Assembly (NCBI GenBank): GCA_029213065.1
Contig: JARGPH010000015.1
Location: 71,337 to 135,336, forward strand
Length of the DNA stretch: 64,000 nt
Origin: Verrucomicrobiales bacterium
GTDB taxonomy: Bacteria > Verrucomicrobiota > Verrucomicrobiia > Verrucomicrobiales > DEV007
Direction of reading: 5' to 3'
How positions within the stretch are numbered: the first letter of the stretch is position 1; every line of letters begins with the position of its first letter. Positions 16,454 through 25,851 of this stretch are shown here, in pieces. The notes below the pieces were generated by a model that saw nothing but the letters and a program-made list of their open reading frames with translations, had not been told where the DNA came from and made no database searches. A program made the translations under genes and the position numbers.

Positions 16454-18241
16454 TTACTTCTTCTTGCGAAGGAAAGTAGGAACATCGAGGTCTTCACCGT
16501 CAACAATCGTCGGATCGGTCTTCGCGAAGCGCCCTTTCTTGGCTCCGCCAACCGGCTCAAGCTGAAGCATCTCCTGCTGGGCACGCGCCTCTTCGCTCAA
16601 TTCCGCAGGCTCCAATTGCTCCGGTGGAAGTGAAGGTGGACGACTCGGTGGAAGAGCCGGTCCCGCATCGGCAGCCTCAAGAGAATCGCGTGTCTTGATG
16701 CGCCCCGTCTTGCCGGAGGAAACCATCCGGCTCAAAGTAATTTTCTGAGATGATTCAGTCACCGCTTCGACGCGGTCAACCTCAGCCCCCTCATCGGCCT
16801 GACCGACAGCACGGGCGATAGGATTGCGGAAATCCTCTTCCCCCTCGTCTTCATCTTCAACGAACGCCTCTTCTGCAGCAGCGGGCTGCTGCGGAGGAAT
16901 CGGTGACGGCGAATAAGAAGGCACTTCCTCCTCCTGCAGTGGCTCGAAAACAGCAGACTCGTCGGCCTCCTCCTCATACACTTCCTCTTCCTCTTCAAAC
17001 GCCGGAGGCTCCTCTTCCACGGGCTCTTCTTCAGGAATCTCAAGCCGAATCTCTGATTCGGGCTCAGGCTCATCGTAGGAAACTTCCTCTTCCACTTCTT
17101 CAGGCGCAGCTTCCTCAGCAACCGGCTGACTTGGTTGAATCGGCTGAGTTTCGCCAACCGAAATGGAGACGCTTGCCGGCGCAGCCGACATGCCCAGGCT
17201 CACAGGAGCGGGCTCACTCAATGCAGGAGCATCCGCTTCAACCTTCTTTTTCGCGCCACCGGCATCAGGACCTGAAACTGAACTCAAAATGGTCACCGAA
17301 AGACTGTTTCCGAGTCGCTTATCAGTACCGGTTCCGAAAAGAATCTGTGATTGCGGACCAACGTGTTTCGCCACCTCGGACATCACCATCTGCACTTCGA
17401 AGAGGGTCATCGTATCGCCACCCGCCACCTGAACGAGCACCGCATCAGAATCTTCAAGCAACTTACCGCGGTCGAGAAGAGGACACTTCAGTGCCTGCTC
17501 AAGCGCTTCGTGAGCGCGATTCTCACCTTTGGAAACGCCATAGCCGAAGAGGCAGCGTGAATCCTCTGAGTCAATCGCTGAAAGGAGATCATCCATTCCG
17601 ATCCGGATAATGCCCGGACGGAAAACAACGTTCATCGTCGCGCGGATACTTTGACTGATAATTTTGTCAGCAGCGGAAAAGGCCTGAGTCACTCCGTCCT
17701 TGGGAACGATAAGCTCTCCCATGCGGTCATTGTCGAACGTGATTACCGCATTGGCATAACGACCGATCGTCTCGAGAGACTCTTTCGCCTGATCCATTCG
17801 ACGCTGTCCCTCAAAGGAAAACGGCATCGTTGCGAAGACCACGAGAAAAATACCTTCCTCTTTAGCGATACGGCAAACTTCAGGAGCGGAACCGGATCCG
17901 GTTCCTCCACCAAGACCAACACAGACGAAAACCATCTCGTTCCCACGGACTGCTTCGCGGATGCCGTCAACGGCCTCGAGTGCAGCCTGCTTACCGAGTG
18001 AAGGATCGCCGCCGGTTCCCATCCCCTTGAGGAGAGTTGTTCCCAGCTGAATCTTGTCGCTCGAGACAGATGTTGATAGCGCGCGCACATCGGTATTCAG
18101 TGTCAGCAGCGCAGCATCGTCGCTCCCCTCCAGAGCCATTCGATCGAGGACATTTGCCCCTGCTCCACCTACACCTATTACTTTCACGCCAGCCCCGGGC
18201 TGCCCCGGTTCTGCCTGATCGTCCTGATTATACTCAATCAT
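16454..18241 (-). CDS. ftsZ: Cell-division protein FtsZ with divergent T7 loop and long acidic linker
   Basis: FtsZ is the tubulin-like GTPase that forms the division ring. The GTPase core covers about residues 18-330, with the nucleotide-binding GGGTGSG at 111-117. A very acidic, Pro-rich linker (about 335-575, several Glu-Val-Glu-Glu runs) follows, and the C-terminal peptide ends 'DVPTFLRKKK', fitting the FtsA-binding tail. At 595 residues it is far longer than the usual 350-400. The T7 loop, normally Asn-x-Asp-x-x-Asp and needed for GTP hydrolysis across the subunit contact, reads Arg213-x-Gly215-x-x-Asp218 here. It is the last gene of the minus-strand cluster and lies 58 bp after ftsA. 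Confidence 0.97.
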   Translation of the reverse strand: MIEYNQDDQAEPGQPGAGVKVIGVGGAGANVLDRMALEGSDDAALLTLNTDVRALSTSVSSDKIQLGTTLLKGMGTGGDPSLGKQAALEAVDGIREAVRGNEMVFVCVGLGGGTGSGSAPEVCRIAKEEGIFLVVFATMPFSFEGQRRMDQAKESLETIGRYANAVITFDNDRMGELIVPKDGVTQAFSAADKIISQSIRATMNVVFRPGIIRIGMDDLLSAIDSEDSRCLFGYGVSKGENRAHEALEQALKCPLLDRGKLLEDSDAVLVQVAGGDTMTLFEVQMVMSEVAKHVGPQSQILFGTGTDKRLGNSLSVTILSSVSGPDAGGAKKKVEADAPALSEPAPVSLGMSAAPASVSISVGETQPIQPSQPVAEEAAPEEVEEEVSYDEPEPESEIRLEIPEEEPVEEEPPAFEEEEEVYEEEADESAVFEPLQEEEVPSYSPSPIPPQQPAAAEEAFVEDEDEGEEDFRNPIARAVGQADEGAEVDRVEAVTESSQKITLSRMVSSGKTGRIKTRDSLEAADAGPALPPSRPPSLPPEQLEPAELSEEARAQQEMLQLEPVGGAKKGRFAKTDPTIVDGEDLDVPTFLRKKK

Positions 18242-18299
18242 AAATTATTACGTTCCTTAATAGATAGTGATTGTCAAAAGAAAAGAAAAGCTTTAGTTC

Positions 18300-19508
18300 T
18301 CAGCTTTTTGAGCTGAAAATCTGCTCTATCTTCTTTCCGAGCTTACCCAGTGGCCCTTTGCGGGGCCTCTGTTCGTCTAAAAGTTGTGCGTATCGAATCA
18401 ATCCCACGGGAGTCGCATACTGAGGATTTTCGAAAAGTGCTGCCGGCCCCGACATCGACGCGGCCCCCGCTTTTTGCACGGGAACACCAAAAATTTCCTC
18501 CGTAACATCATCTATCCCGGTCATCAAGCTCGATCCTCCGGTTAGAAAGATACCACTTCCAAGCTTTTCAAGGCAACCCTGTTTTCTCAATGGTTCAGCG
18601 ACCACCGTCAAAAGCTCCGTAAGCCGGGCGTTCATGATTTGATTCAAGAGCTCCTGCTCGACCTTCTTTCCCGATTCGCCCTCGATCACAATCTCCTCAT
18701 TCTTAACATTTTTCAGTGAAGCACTGCCGTGTTTCACCTTCAATTTCTCCGCTCTCGCGAGAGGAATCTTCAAAACGAGAGCGATATCGTTGGTGATATG
18801 GTCACCACCGATGGGAGCGCAGCCACTGGCGACAACAGCGCCATCTACGAAACAGATATAGTCGGTCGTGCCACCACCTATGTCGAGAAGGAGAGCGCCT
18901 TCGTTCTTGGCTTCGCGATTGAGAACCACCTGAGCGGCGGCCACGGGGGAAAACACGATATCTTCCACTTCGAGAGGAACCTCCCGCACACAGCGGATCG
19001 CATTCTGAATCCGGGTCTTCACCCCGTGAATGATGTGGTAATCCGCCTCAAGCTTCTGCCCCAGCATATTCACGGGATTCAACACCTTCTCCTGACCATC
19101 GACAAAGTAGTGTTGGATGATTGAATGTATATAGCCGTTCTCCTTGGGGAGTGGCACATCCCGGGCGATTTTCTTGACCTCGTCAAGATCTTCCGCGGTG
19201 ATCTCCATCTCTTCATCCGAGACACGAATCGTCCCGCGATTGTTGAGACTCTGAATATGTGAACCGGTGACAGCGAGAAAGACGGTGTTAATCTCCACGT
19301 CGCTGCGCTCCTCCGCCCGCATCAGGGCATCGTGGAGACACGTCTGGACGGTATCAGGATCAACGATCTCCCCTTTGCGGACGCCTGCGGATGGATGCTG
19401 CCCCACGCCAAGTATCTTAATGGCACCGTCGTCGCGCACTTCGCCGACAACCATACACACTTTTGAAGTGCCGATCTCCAGACCGACATAGATATTTGAT
19501 GATGCCAT
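18300..19508 (-). CDS. ftsA: Cell-division protein FtsA
   Basis: FtsA is the actin-like ATPase that anchors FtsZ to the membrane. I chose ATG 19508, giving 402 residues starting 'MASSNIYVGLEIGTSK', rather than a 53-residue longer frame whose extra part overlaps the end of ftsQ and is not conserved in style. Motifs: phosphate 1 'GLEIGTSKV' (residues 9-17), phosphate 2 'LLLDIGGGTTDYICF', adenosine motif 'GIFLTGGSSLM', and a C-terminal basic amphipathic helix 'LGKLGKKIEQIFSSKS' that would bind the membrane. The 1C domain between the phosphate motifs is present. It starts 22 bp after the ftsQ stop. Confidence 0.97.
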   Translation of the reverse strand: MASSNIYVGLEIGTSKVCMVVGEVRDDGAIKILGVGQHPSAGVRKGEIVDPDTVQTCLHDALMRAEERSDVEINTVFLAVTGSHIQSLNNRGTIRVSDEEMEITAEDLDEVKKIARDVPLPKENGYIHSIIQHYFVDGQEKVLNPVNMLGQKLEADYHIIHGVKTRIQNAIRCVREVPLEVEDIVFSPVAAAQVVLNREAKNEGALLLDIGGGTTDYICFVDGAVVASGCAPIGGDHITNDIALVLKIPLARAEKLKVKHGSASLKNVKNEEIVIEGESGKKVEQELLNQIMNARLTELLTVVAEPLRKQGCLEKLGSGIFLTGGSSLMTGIDDVTEEIFGVPVQKAGAASMSGPAALFENPQYATPVGLIRYAQLLDEQRPRKGPLGKLGKKIEQIFSSKS

Positions 19509-19530
19509 AGGGGGTATTGTGAAATTGATC

Positions 19531-20580
19531 TTAGCCTCCCGAGAGAATCGAGTGCAAATGTTTTTCCTGACCGGACAATTCAGGTTTCGCCGGGGGCTTG
19601 GGAACCTCGATTGCAGCAGGTGACGCATTGTCACCCCCCTGAGATACGGGAATCGCGCTCTCTGCAAAGGTTACCGGAATATTCTTTTTGGCAACTACGT
19701 TCACCGTTAAGAGGGTTTGCCCCGCTTTTTCAGTCTCCAGCAAAATCAAGGCGAGATCATCAAGTCCACGGGGAACATCATAGACATCGTAGGTCACTTT
19801 GAGCCCGTTGCGGTAGGCGCATTCCATTGACCATTCGTTGGTCAGTCGAATTTTCTCAACCAGCATCCCCTCTGCAGGAAAAAGACGCTCGCTCTCGATG
19901 ATCAGCTTCAGAGCGTTCCTCGCAGGCGCCGAATCAAGACTCGAGCCCTCGGTCGGTGCATCGAGCTTGAAGGTCTCGACGACAGGAAGACTCTTCATCG
20001 CGTCGGTCAGATCGAGGCAGCGAAACAAATACCCATGATCATCCATGAGAAACCCGCGCTCCATATCCCACGGTCTAATTCCCTGCGGCGGGCATGACAA
20101 CCAGGCAACACCGATACGCTCGCGCACCTGAATGACAAGACGGTCCGGCATCTCGCGATTCACCGACACCTTTGCGACCTGCGGCAGCAATTCAATTTGG
20201 TCCTGAATCAATCCCAGATCCAATTCCATTAGATTCATCCCCGGCGACACGTTGGCAATCTCCGAGAGCTTCGCCTTACTTAAAAGGCCATCGCTCGAGA
20301 TATCGAGGCGCTGGAGAACGAACTCTTCATTCTTGTAGAAAATATTGGCGTAGGCCCACTTCGCCCCGAGCGGAATACTGACGCAAAGACAGAGAATAGC
20401 GAGTGCGCGAATCGCGAGCCCCTTTTTCGAAGTGCCTCGACGGACCGGTGCCCTGGCCGACACCGTCGTGTAAGCATCGAGCTGAACCCAATCAGAATCT
20501 TCTCCCGTAGATTTTGACTTTCTGAACTTCAGCGGGTTCTTGAACTTTCGACCGTTTTTGATCCCCGATTTCTTTCGCAT
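19531..20580 (-). CDS. ftsQ: Cell-division protein FtsQ
   Basis: FtsQ is a bitopic division protein linking early and late divisome parts. The 349-residue product has a long basic cytoplasmic N-terminus (1-55), one membrane helix (about 56-76) and a POTRA domain (about 86-155: 'FVLQRLDISSDGLLSKAKL' to 'MPDRLVIQVRERIGVAWL'). The FtsQ beta domain follows, with 'FLMDDHGYLF' as the usual conserved segment. The Pro/Ala-rich C-terminal 45 residues look disordered. Its ATG shares one base with the ddl stop, so translation is probably coupled. Confidence 0.93.
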   Translation of the reverse strand: MRKKSGIKNGRKFKNPLKFRKSKSTGEDSDWVQLDAYTTVSARAPVRRGTSKKGLAIRALAILCLCVSIPLGAKWAYANIFYKNEEFVLQRLDISSDGLLSKAKLSEIANVSPGMNLMELDLGLIQDQIELLPQVAKVSVNREMPDRLVIQVRERIGVAWLSCPPQGIRPWDMERGFLMDDHGYLFRCLDLTDAMKSLPVVETFKLDAPTEGSSLDSAPARNALKLIIESERLFPAEGMLVEKIRLTNEWSMECAYRNGLKVTYDVYDVPRGLDDLALILLETEKAGQTLLTVNVVAKKNIPVTFAESAIPVSQGGDNASPAAIEVPKPPAKPELSGQEKHLHSILSGG

Positions 20581-21506
20581 TAACTGAAATTACGCGAAAG
20601 TGTAATAATTTTCAAACAAAGATTTGCATAGTCGATTCCCGCAGCCTTCGCCGCCTTGGGTAAAAGGCTGCTTTCGGTCATCCCCGGAATCGTATTCACT
20701 TCAAGGACATAGGGCGTTTCATCCTCGCTCAAAAGGATGTCGACACGGGAGTAAACCTCGATTCCGAGTGACTTGTGGGCCTTGAGCGCTTCCTCCTGGA
20801 CGCGTGCGGTAACGGATTCGGAAAGATCAGCCGGACAGAAATAATCCGTGCCGCCCTGCCCTGTCATCCACGGATATTTATTCGTAATATCGTAGAATCC
20901 CGACCGGGGCTGGATGTGAATAACAGGAAATACCTGATCACCAAGGACGCCCACGGTGAGTTCTTTCCCGGTGATAAGTTCTTCAACGAGGACATCGGGA
21001 CTGTATTGGCAGGCGTCTGCGATTGCCGCATCCCATTCTGTGCCGCTGTGCACGAGATGGACCCCGACACTCGACCCCTCGCGAGGCGGCTTGACAACAC
21101 ACGGGAGCCCCAATGCTCCGGGCGCCACGTCAGCAGCACCAATCATAATGACCTCGGAACGCGGAGTGCTGACTCCTGCTTCGATGAACGCATTTTTACT
21201 TAAAACCTTATCAAAAGCGAGCGCAGACGAGACGCGGCGTGCCCCGGTGTATTGAACTCCCCTTTCCTCAAGTTCCGCCTGCAGTGCCCCGTCCTCGCCG
21301 TAAGTGCCGTGAATGACATTGAATGCGATATCGGTCCCGTCAGGCAGATCAAACCCCGGTCCTTTCACATCCACGAGAGTGACTTTCGCAACGTGGCCTT
21401 CGAGGGCCTCAGCGACGCCGCGGGCGGAAGCGAGAGAAACGTCGCGCTCAGAACCGGGACCGCCTGCAAGAACGGCGACATGAAGTTGATCAATTGAGGG
21501 ATTCAT
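20580..21506 (-). CDS. ddl: D-alanine--D-alanine ligase
   Basis: Ddl joins two D-Ala with ATP to make the dipeptide added to the peptidoglycan precursor in the cytoplasm. The 308-residue length is normal. The N-terminal 'VLAGGPGSERDVSLASARG' with the catalytic Glu, 'KPPREGSSVGVHLV' (ATP and substrate loop) and the C-terminal 'VLEVNTIPGMTESSLLPKAAKAAG' (metal and D-Ala binding) are all present. It lies between the cell-wall enzymes and ftsQ as in many dcw clusters. The 237 bp upstream (21507-21743) hold no gene and may carry a promoter. Confidence 0.96.
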   Translation of the reverse strand: MNPSIDQLHVAVLAGGPGSERDVSLASARGVAEALEGHVAKVTLVDVKGPGFDLPDGTDIAFNVIHGTYGEDGALQAELEERGVQYTGARRVSSALAFDKVLSKNAFIEAGVSTPRSEVIMIGAADVAPGALGLPCVVKPPREGSSVGVHLVHSGTEWDAAIADACQYSPDVLVEELITGKELTVGVLGDQVFPVIHIQPRSGFYDITNKYPWMTGQGGTDYFCPADLSESVTARVQEEALKAHKSLGIEVYSRVDILLSEDETPYVLEVNTIPGMTESSLLPKAAKAAGIDYANLCLKIITLSRNFS

Positions 21507-21743
21507 AAATTACGTAAGTGAAAATTGAAGCATTAGGTGAGGATGAACCGAATTGTCGTTTCCGTCAAAACGAACCATTCTACCTCTCTTAACAATGAGA
21601 TCTTTGAGAAATAGTGTTTTTTTTCCAGTTGGATAGCCCTTAAAGCAAATCGATTGGCTAAAAAAAATCTGATCCCGTCAATGGATTCGAAATCGAACAG
21701 GGTCAGGTCAACCGCTCAAGAGAGTTGAGTGCCCAGCTCCACT

Positions 21744-22187
21744 CTATTCGTTAAAAGTCCCCTGATCGCTCATTCGGTCAGCGACGAGGCGGGCCATTTT
21801 GACCATGTCATCATTGCTGATTCCCGAATTCCACTGCCCGCACCACGAATCCCAGTCAACGATCGGCCATTGCGCGCGCTCATCAAAACCCGGATTGGGA
21901 GCATTATACCGGCATTCTCCCTCAGGAGAAGCGACGCGGGATTCCCCTTCAAAATGAAAAAACTGACAGGTTCGGCAGGAGGTCTCCTCCATTTCCAGCG
22001 GCGGAAGCTCCCCCTCCACAGCGGAGGCGAGAGGACGCGCCCCACCGGGAGCACGAACCGGCTGAGTAACCTTGGACTCTTTCGCCGGAGTCGCGGGTGG
22101 AACCTCAGAAGCCACAACCGGCTCCGATTCAGCAGGCTTGGGCGCCGGCTTCCCCGGTCCTGATGAAAATGGGTTGTCTTGATTCAT
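21744..22187 (-). CDS. Small four-Cys protein inside the dcw cluster
   Basis: This 147-residue protein has a Pro/Ala-rich, probably disordered N-terminal half (1-65). A compact Cys motif follows: 'CRTCQFF' , then Cys about 20 residues on in 'GECRYN', then 'WPIVDWDSWCGQW'. The C-x2-C ... C ... W-C-G-x-W pattern occurs in many small proteins of unknown function and could bind a metal or a small iron-sulfur cluster. It sits between murC/murB (20 bp after its stop) and ddl on the same strand. The gene is not a standard dcw member, and its role in envelope growth is unproven. Confidence 0.8.
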   Translation of the reverse strand: MNQDNPFSSGPGKPAPKPAESEPVVASEVPPATPAKESKVTQPVRAPGGARPLASAVEGELPPLEMEETSCRTCQFFHFEGESRVASPEGECRYNAPNPGFDERAQWPIVDWDSWCGQWNSGISNDDMVKMARLVADRMSDQGTFNE

Positions 22188-22206
22188 GGCATTCCCCGGG
22201 GTTCAA

Positions 22207-24519
22207 CTAGATCGGATCGTCCTGTCCAATAATCTGCACTTCGGTCTCAAGGTCAATTCCCCGTTCCGTTTTCGCCACTGCCTTGATTTGGGCGATCAGA
22301 TCGAGAACGTCCTTCGCGGTCGCCTTCCCCTGATTGACAATAAAGTTCCCGTGGACCTCGCTGACTTCAGCATTTCCAACGCCGGTGTTTTTCAACCCGA
22401 GCTCATCGACGAGCTGCCCTGCTCCAATGGCCTCGGGGTTCTTGAAGATACAACCGGCACTCGCTGCGACCGGCTGGGAACTGCGGCGCTTCTCTTTCGA
22501 CGCGGTCATGGCATCGGCAATTTCACGATCCGGTTTCGGGGTACCTTTAAAAACAGCAGATATGGCGACGTTGTGCGCCAGCTCAGGGACATTGCGATAG
22601 TGATGCCGGATCTCTTCCAACGGCTTCTCGAAGATGACACCTTCAGCATCGACCATGCGAACGCTGACAACCTGATCAAACGTCTCCGTCCCCATCGCTC
22701 CCGCATTCATGCGCAGGCTGCCGCCCACGTTGCCGGGAATGCCTTCCATCCACTCGAAGTCACCGAGTCCGGCAGACTGTGCCGCTGCCGCGAGGGCTTT
22801 GAATTTCACCCCGGCACCAGCCGTGATCGTATTCCCCTCGGCGTGGACCGCGGAAAACGCCCCTTTCACCGGATTGATGACAACACCGGGAATCCCCCCG
22901 TCTCTCACGAGAAGATTGGAACCTCTCCCGACAACCCGAAGCGGGAGACCGGAATCGGCGCAGTGCTTCACAATTCTCGCAAGCCCCGGTTCTGTTGTCG
23001 GCTCGATCCAGAACTGGGCAGGACCGCCCACCTTCATGGTCGTGTGACGGCGCATCGGCTCGTAAAGACGGACACTGCCTTCCGCTTCGTCGAGAATATC
23101 CGTAAGGAGATCAACCGTCGCGAGATCCTTCGCGAGACGGTTTCCCACCTCGTGAATATTCCCCGCGCCAAGTGTCATGACCCAGTCACCGGCTTTCAGT
23201 TTGTGCCCCGCGGCGAGGTGCAAAGAGGTCAGATCGGGATGGGAATGAACTGACTCCACTTCCCCGAATTCTTTCACCGCATCGACGATGGTATCACCGG
23301 TAATGCCCGGAATCGGCTTTTCGCTCGCGGGATAAATATCCGTCACCCAAAGCTCATCGACACCTGTAAAGCAGGCCCCGAATTCATCGCGCAGAAGCTG
23401 GGTCCGCGTAAACCGGTGCGGCTGAAACAGACAGATCAAACGCCCCGCGTGCTGAGAGCGCGCCGTCTGAATCGTTGCCGCGATCTCCGTGGGATGATGC
23501 CCGTAGTCATCGACAATCGTGATTCGGTCGCTGTTTCGCTTGAGTTCGAAACGACGCTTCGCTCCGCGGAATGAGGCAAGCGCTTCATCGATCCGGTCAA
23601 AAGAAACCTCCAACTCGGTGCAAAGAGCGATCACCGCAAGCGCGTTGAGGACATTGTGACGACCGGGAATCCCAAGACGGACCCGGCCGAGTTCCTCGCC
23701 ATCGCGCTTCACGGTAAACTCCGTTCCGGCGCCTTTTGGAGAAAGGTTCGAGGCGGTGAAATTCAGACCCTCAGCCCAGCCGTAGCTCACGGAATTCTCG
23801 CGGGCACCACAGACGCGCTCGGCATTGGGGTCGTCCCCGCAGTAGAAAATCTTTCCATTCGTTTGATCGCAGAAAGTACCGAAGACCTCGCAGATTGCGT
23901 CGAGACCGTCGTAGAAATCGAGGTGCTCTGCTTCGACATTGAGAAGGATCGCGTGCTCGGGATGGAAATTCACGAGGGTGCCGTCTGACTCATCTCCCTC
24001 TGCGACAAAGTAATCCCCTTTTTCGTCCCAGTTCGCGTTGCGACCGAGGATCGGAATTTCAGCGCCGACATAGTGGGATGGATTCTTCGCCCCGACCTTG
24101 AGAACGTGAGCAGCGAGGGCGGAAGTGGTTGTTTTACCATGCGTCCCCGCAACAACGACACCTTTTTTCCCCAGCATGATTGCGGAAAGCGCTTCAGCGC
24201 GGCGAAGCTTCGGAATTCCGGCGGCGAGGGTGGCATCAAATGCGGCGTTCCCCTCTTTGATCGCACTGGAGTAGATCACCACATCGACACCCTCAACCGC
24301 CTCGGCCGAGTGGGGACTGGAAAAGATCAGTCCCGACTTCTCGAGTCGCTCCGTTTCCCCCGAAGTGACCCGGTCTGATCCGGAAACCTTGTGCCCGAGC
24401 CCGATCAGCAGTGAGGCAAGACCGCTCATGCCTGAGCCGGCGACACCGATGAGATGAACCCGCACCGGCGAGTCTTGATTTGAAAATTTAGCGGCCCATT
24501 CCTGGCAAATATCGCTCAT
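22207..24519 (-). CDS. murC: MurC-MurB fusion: UDP-MurNAc--L-Ala ligase / UDP-GlcNAc-enolpyruvate reductase
   Basis: One 770-residue chain carries two successive enzymes of peptidoglycan precursor synthesis. Residues about 18-465 are MurC: the UDP-binding 'HLIGVAGSGMSGLA', the ATP loop 'GTHGKTTTSALAAH' and 'FQPHRFTRTQLL'. Residues about 480-770 are MurB: 'TTMKVGGPAQFWI', the FAD-binding 'VVGRGSNLLV', 'GIPGNVGGSLRMNAGAMG' and 'SAGCIFKNP'. MurB acts before MurC, so the fusion may channel UDP-MurNAc. The position normally holding the proton-donor Ser carries Cys, as in many other MurB proteins. It lies 43 bp downstream of murG. The linker between domains is short (about 15 residues). Confidence 0.96.
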   Translation of the reverse strand: MSDICQEWAAKFSNQDSPVRVHLIGVAGSGMSGLASLLIGLGHKVSGSDRVTSGETERLEKSGLIFSSPHSAEAVEGVDVVIYSSAIKEGNAAFDATLAAGIPKLRRAEALSAIMLGKKGVVVAGTHGKTTTSALAAHVLKVGAKNPSHYVGAEIPILGRNANWDEKGDYFVAEGDESDGTLVNFHPEHAILLNVEAEHLDFYDGLDAICEVFGTFCDQTNGKIFYCGDDPNAERVCGARENSVSYGWAEGLNFTASNLSPKGAGTEFTVKRDGEELGRVRLGIPGRHNVLNALAVIALCTELEVSFDRIDEALASFRGAKRRFELKRNSDRITIVDDYGHHPTEIAATIQTARSQHAGRLICLFQPHRFTRTQLLRDEFGACFTGVDELWVTDIYPASEKPIPGITGDTIVDAVKEFGEVESVHSHPDLTSLHLAAGHKLKAGDWVMTLGAGNIHEVGNRLAKDLATVDLLTDILDEAEGSVRLYEPMRRHTTMKVGGPAQFWIEPTTEPGLARIVKHCADSGLPLRVVGRGSNLLVRDGGIPGVVINPVKGAFSAVHAEGNTITAGAGVKFKALAAAAQSAGLGDFEWMEGIPGNVGGSLRMNAGAMGTETFDQVVSVRMVDAEGVIFEKPLEEIRHHYRNVPELAHNVAISAVFKGTPKPDREIADAMTASKEKRRSSQPVAASAGCIFKNPEAIGAGQLVDELGLKNTGVGNAEVSEVHGNFIVNQGKATAKDVLDLIAQIKAVAKTERGIDLETEVQIIGQDDPI

Positions 24520-24562
24520 ATAATTGTGGCAGATTACGGTAGAAAAATCAGTTTAGGTGGTT

Positions 24563-25669
24563 TCAGGAAAGCTTTGCCGTAATGACATCGCAAACGCGCT
24601 CGGAAGCGTCGGGAATCGCGAGAGACTTCATCGTTGCCCCCATCGCGGCGAGGCGCTCATCGTCCTTGATCAGGGCAGTCAGCTTGCCCGCGAAATTCTC
24701 TTCATTGAGATCCTCCTGAACCCAAAGCTCCGCGGCACCGGGCTTTGAGAAAATCTCGGCATTGGTGACCTGGTGGTCATCCGCTGAAAACGGATAAGGA
24801 ATCAAGACCGAAGGCAACTCGTAGTAGGCCAACTCGGTGAGACTCGACGCTCCCGAACGGCAGATCGCCAAATCCGATGCGGCGTAGGCGAACTGAACAT
24901 CACTGCAGAAATCGATGAGAACCCCGCCCTCCGGATGCGCATCGTAGGCAGGCTTCACGGATTCGTAGTCAGATGGACCACTGATGTGCAGAACCTGAAT
25001 ACCGTTTTCGATAAAGTGAGGAAGGCTCGAAGCGACCAGTTCGTTGATTCGATGAGCGCCCTGACTTCCGCCCATAACCATGACGGTCTTGCGGTCCGGA
25101 TTGAGACCGTATTTGGCAATCGCCTCTTCCCGTGTCGGCTTGTTCGCCACCGAAGGACGCAGGGGAGTTCCTACCACTTCCACATTTTTGCTCTCGCCGA
25201 AAAAGGGCGCGCAGACATCAAAACCGACGAGCACCGAGCTCGCAAAACGGGCATTGAGATGATTTGCCCGGCCCGGAATCGAATTGGATTCGTGGATAAA
25301 AGTGGGAAGACCTTTCCACTTTCCGGTCATCAAGGGCGCCGCCGAAGTGAAACCGCCCATTCCGAGGACCGCGTCGGCCTTGAAGGTTTTGATCAGCTTC
25401 CTGCAACCGAAAAGCGCCTTGGTGAACTGCACCATAAAACCCGGCATCTTCAGTGAAATCAATCGGGGCATCGCAATCGCCGGCATCCGCTCGAAGCGGA
25501 GATGATCGTATCCCTCGGAGGCGAGGGCGTCGATTTGCTTTTCTGAAATCAGGAGGAGGGCCTCGCCGCCGCGTTTTGTCCAGGCCTCCGCTACAGCGAT
25601 CCCGGGAAAAAGATGTCCACCTGTTCCACCGCAGGCAATGATCAAGTGTTGGCCGGAGTTCTTAGACAT
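24563..25669 (-). CDS. murG: UDP-GlcNAc--lipid I GlcNAc transferase MurG
   Basis: MurG makes lipid II at the inner face of the membrane. The 368-residue GT-B protein shows the N-terminal 'IIACGGTGGHLFPGIAVAEAW' loop, 'VLGMGGFTSAAPLMTGK', 'FIHESNSIPGRAN', the second Gly-rich loop 'VMGGSQGAHRINELV', and the UDP-GlcNAc site 'AICRSGASSLTELAYYELPSVLIPYP'. It is the first gene of the minus-strand cluster. No ftsW or murD is found upstream: there is a 182-bp gap and then a lipid kinase gene. Confidence 0.97.
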   Translation of the reverse strand: MSKNSGQHLIIACGGTGGHLFPGIAVAEAWTKRGGEALLLISEKQIDALASEGYDHLRFERMPAIAMPRLISLKMPGFMVQFTKALFGCRKLIKTFKADAVLGMGGFTSAAPLMTGKWKGLPTFIHESNSIPGRANHLNARFASSVLVGFDVCAPFFGESKNVEVVGTPLRPSVANKPTREEAIAKYGLNPDRKTVMVMGGSQGAHRINELVASSLPHFIENGIQVLHISGPSDYESVKPAYDAHPEGGVLIDFCSDVQFAYAASDLAICRSGASSLTELAYYELPSVLIPYPFSADDHQVTNAEIFSKPGAAELWVQEDLNEENFAGKLTALIKDDERLAAMGATMKSLAIPDASERVCDVITAKLS

Positions 25670-25851
25670 TTGGTGATTATTAAAAATCGGGGAGCTTACT
25701 TATTTTCCGATAAAATGAAATGTATTTCCCCATCATATTCATAGAATACGGAGAAATTGAACTTCATCTATCACCTCTCAGAGAGAGATTTCCACCGTCG
25801 CGGCGCATTTTCCCGACGTTTTTCCCGTAGACCCTGCCGAACGCGGCGACG

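Noticed and set aside
18300..19667. Longer FtsA start at 19667
   Set aside because: The extra 53 residues overlap the coding end of ftsQ and are not typical; ATG 19508 begins right at the conserved actin-like motif.
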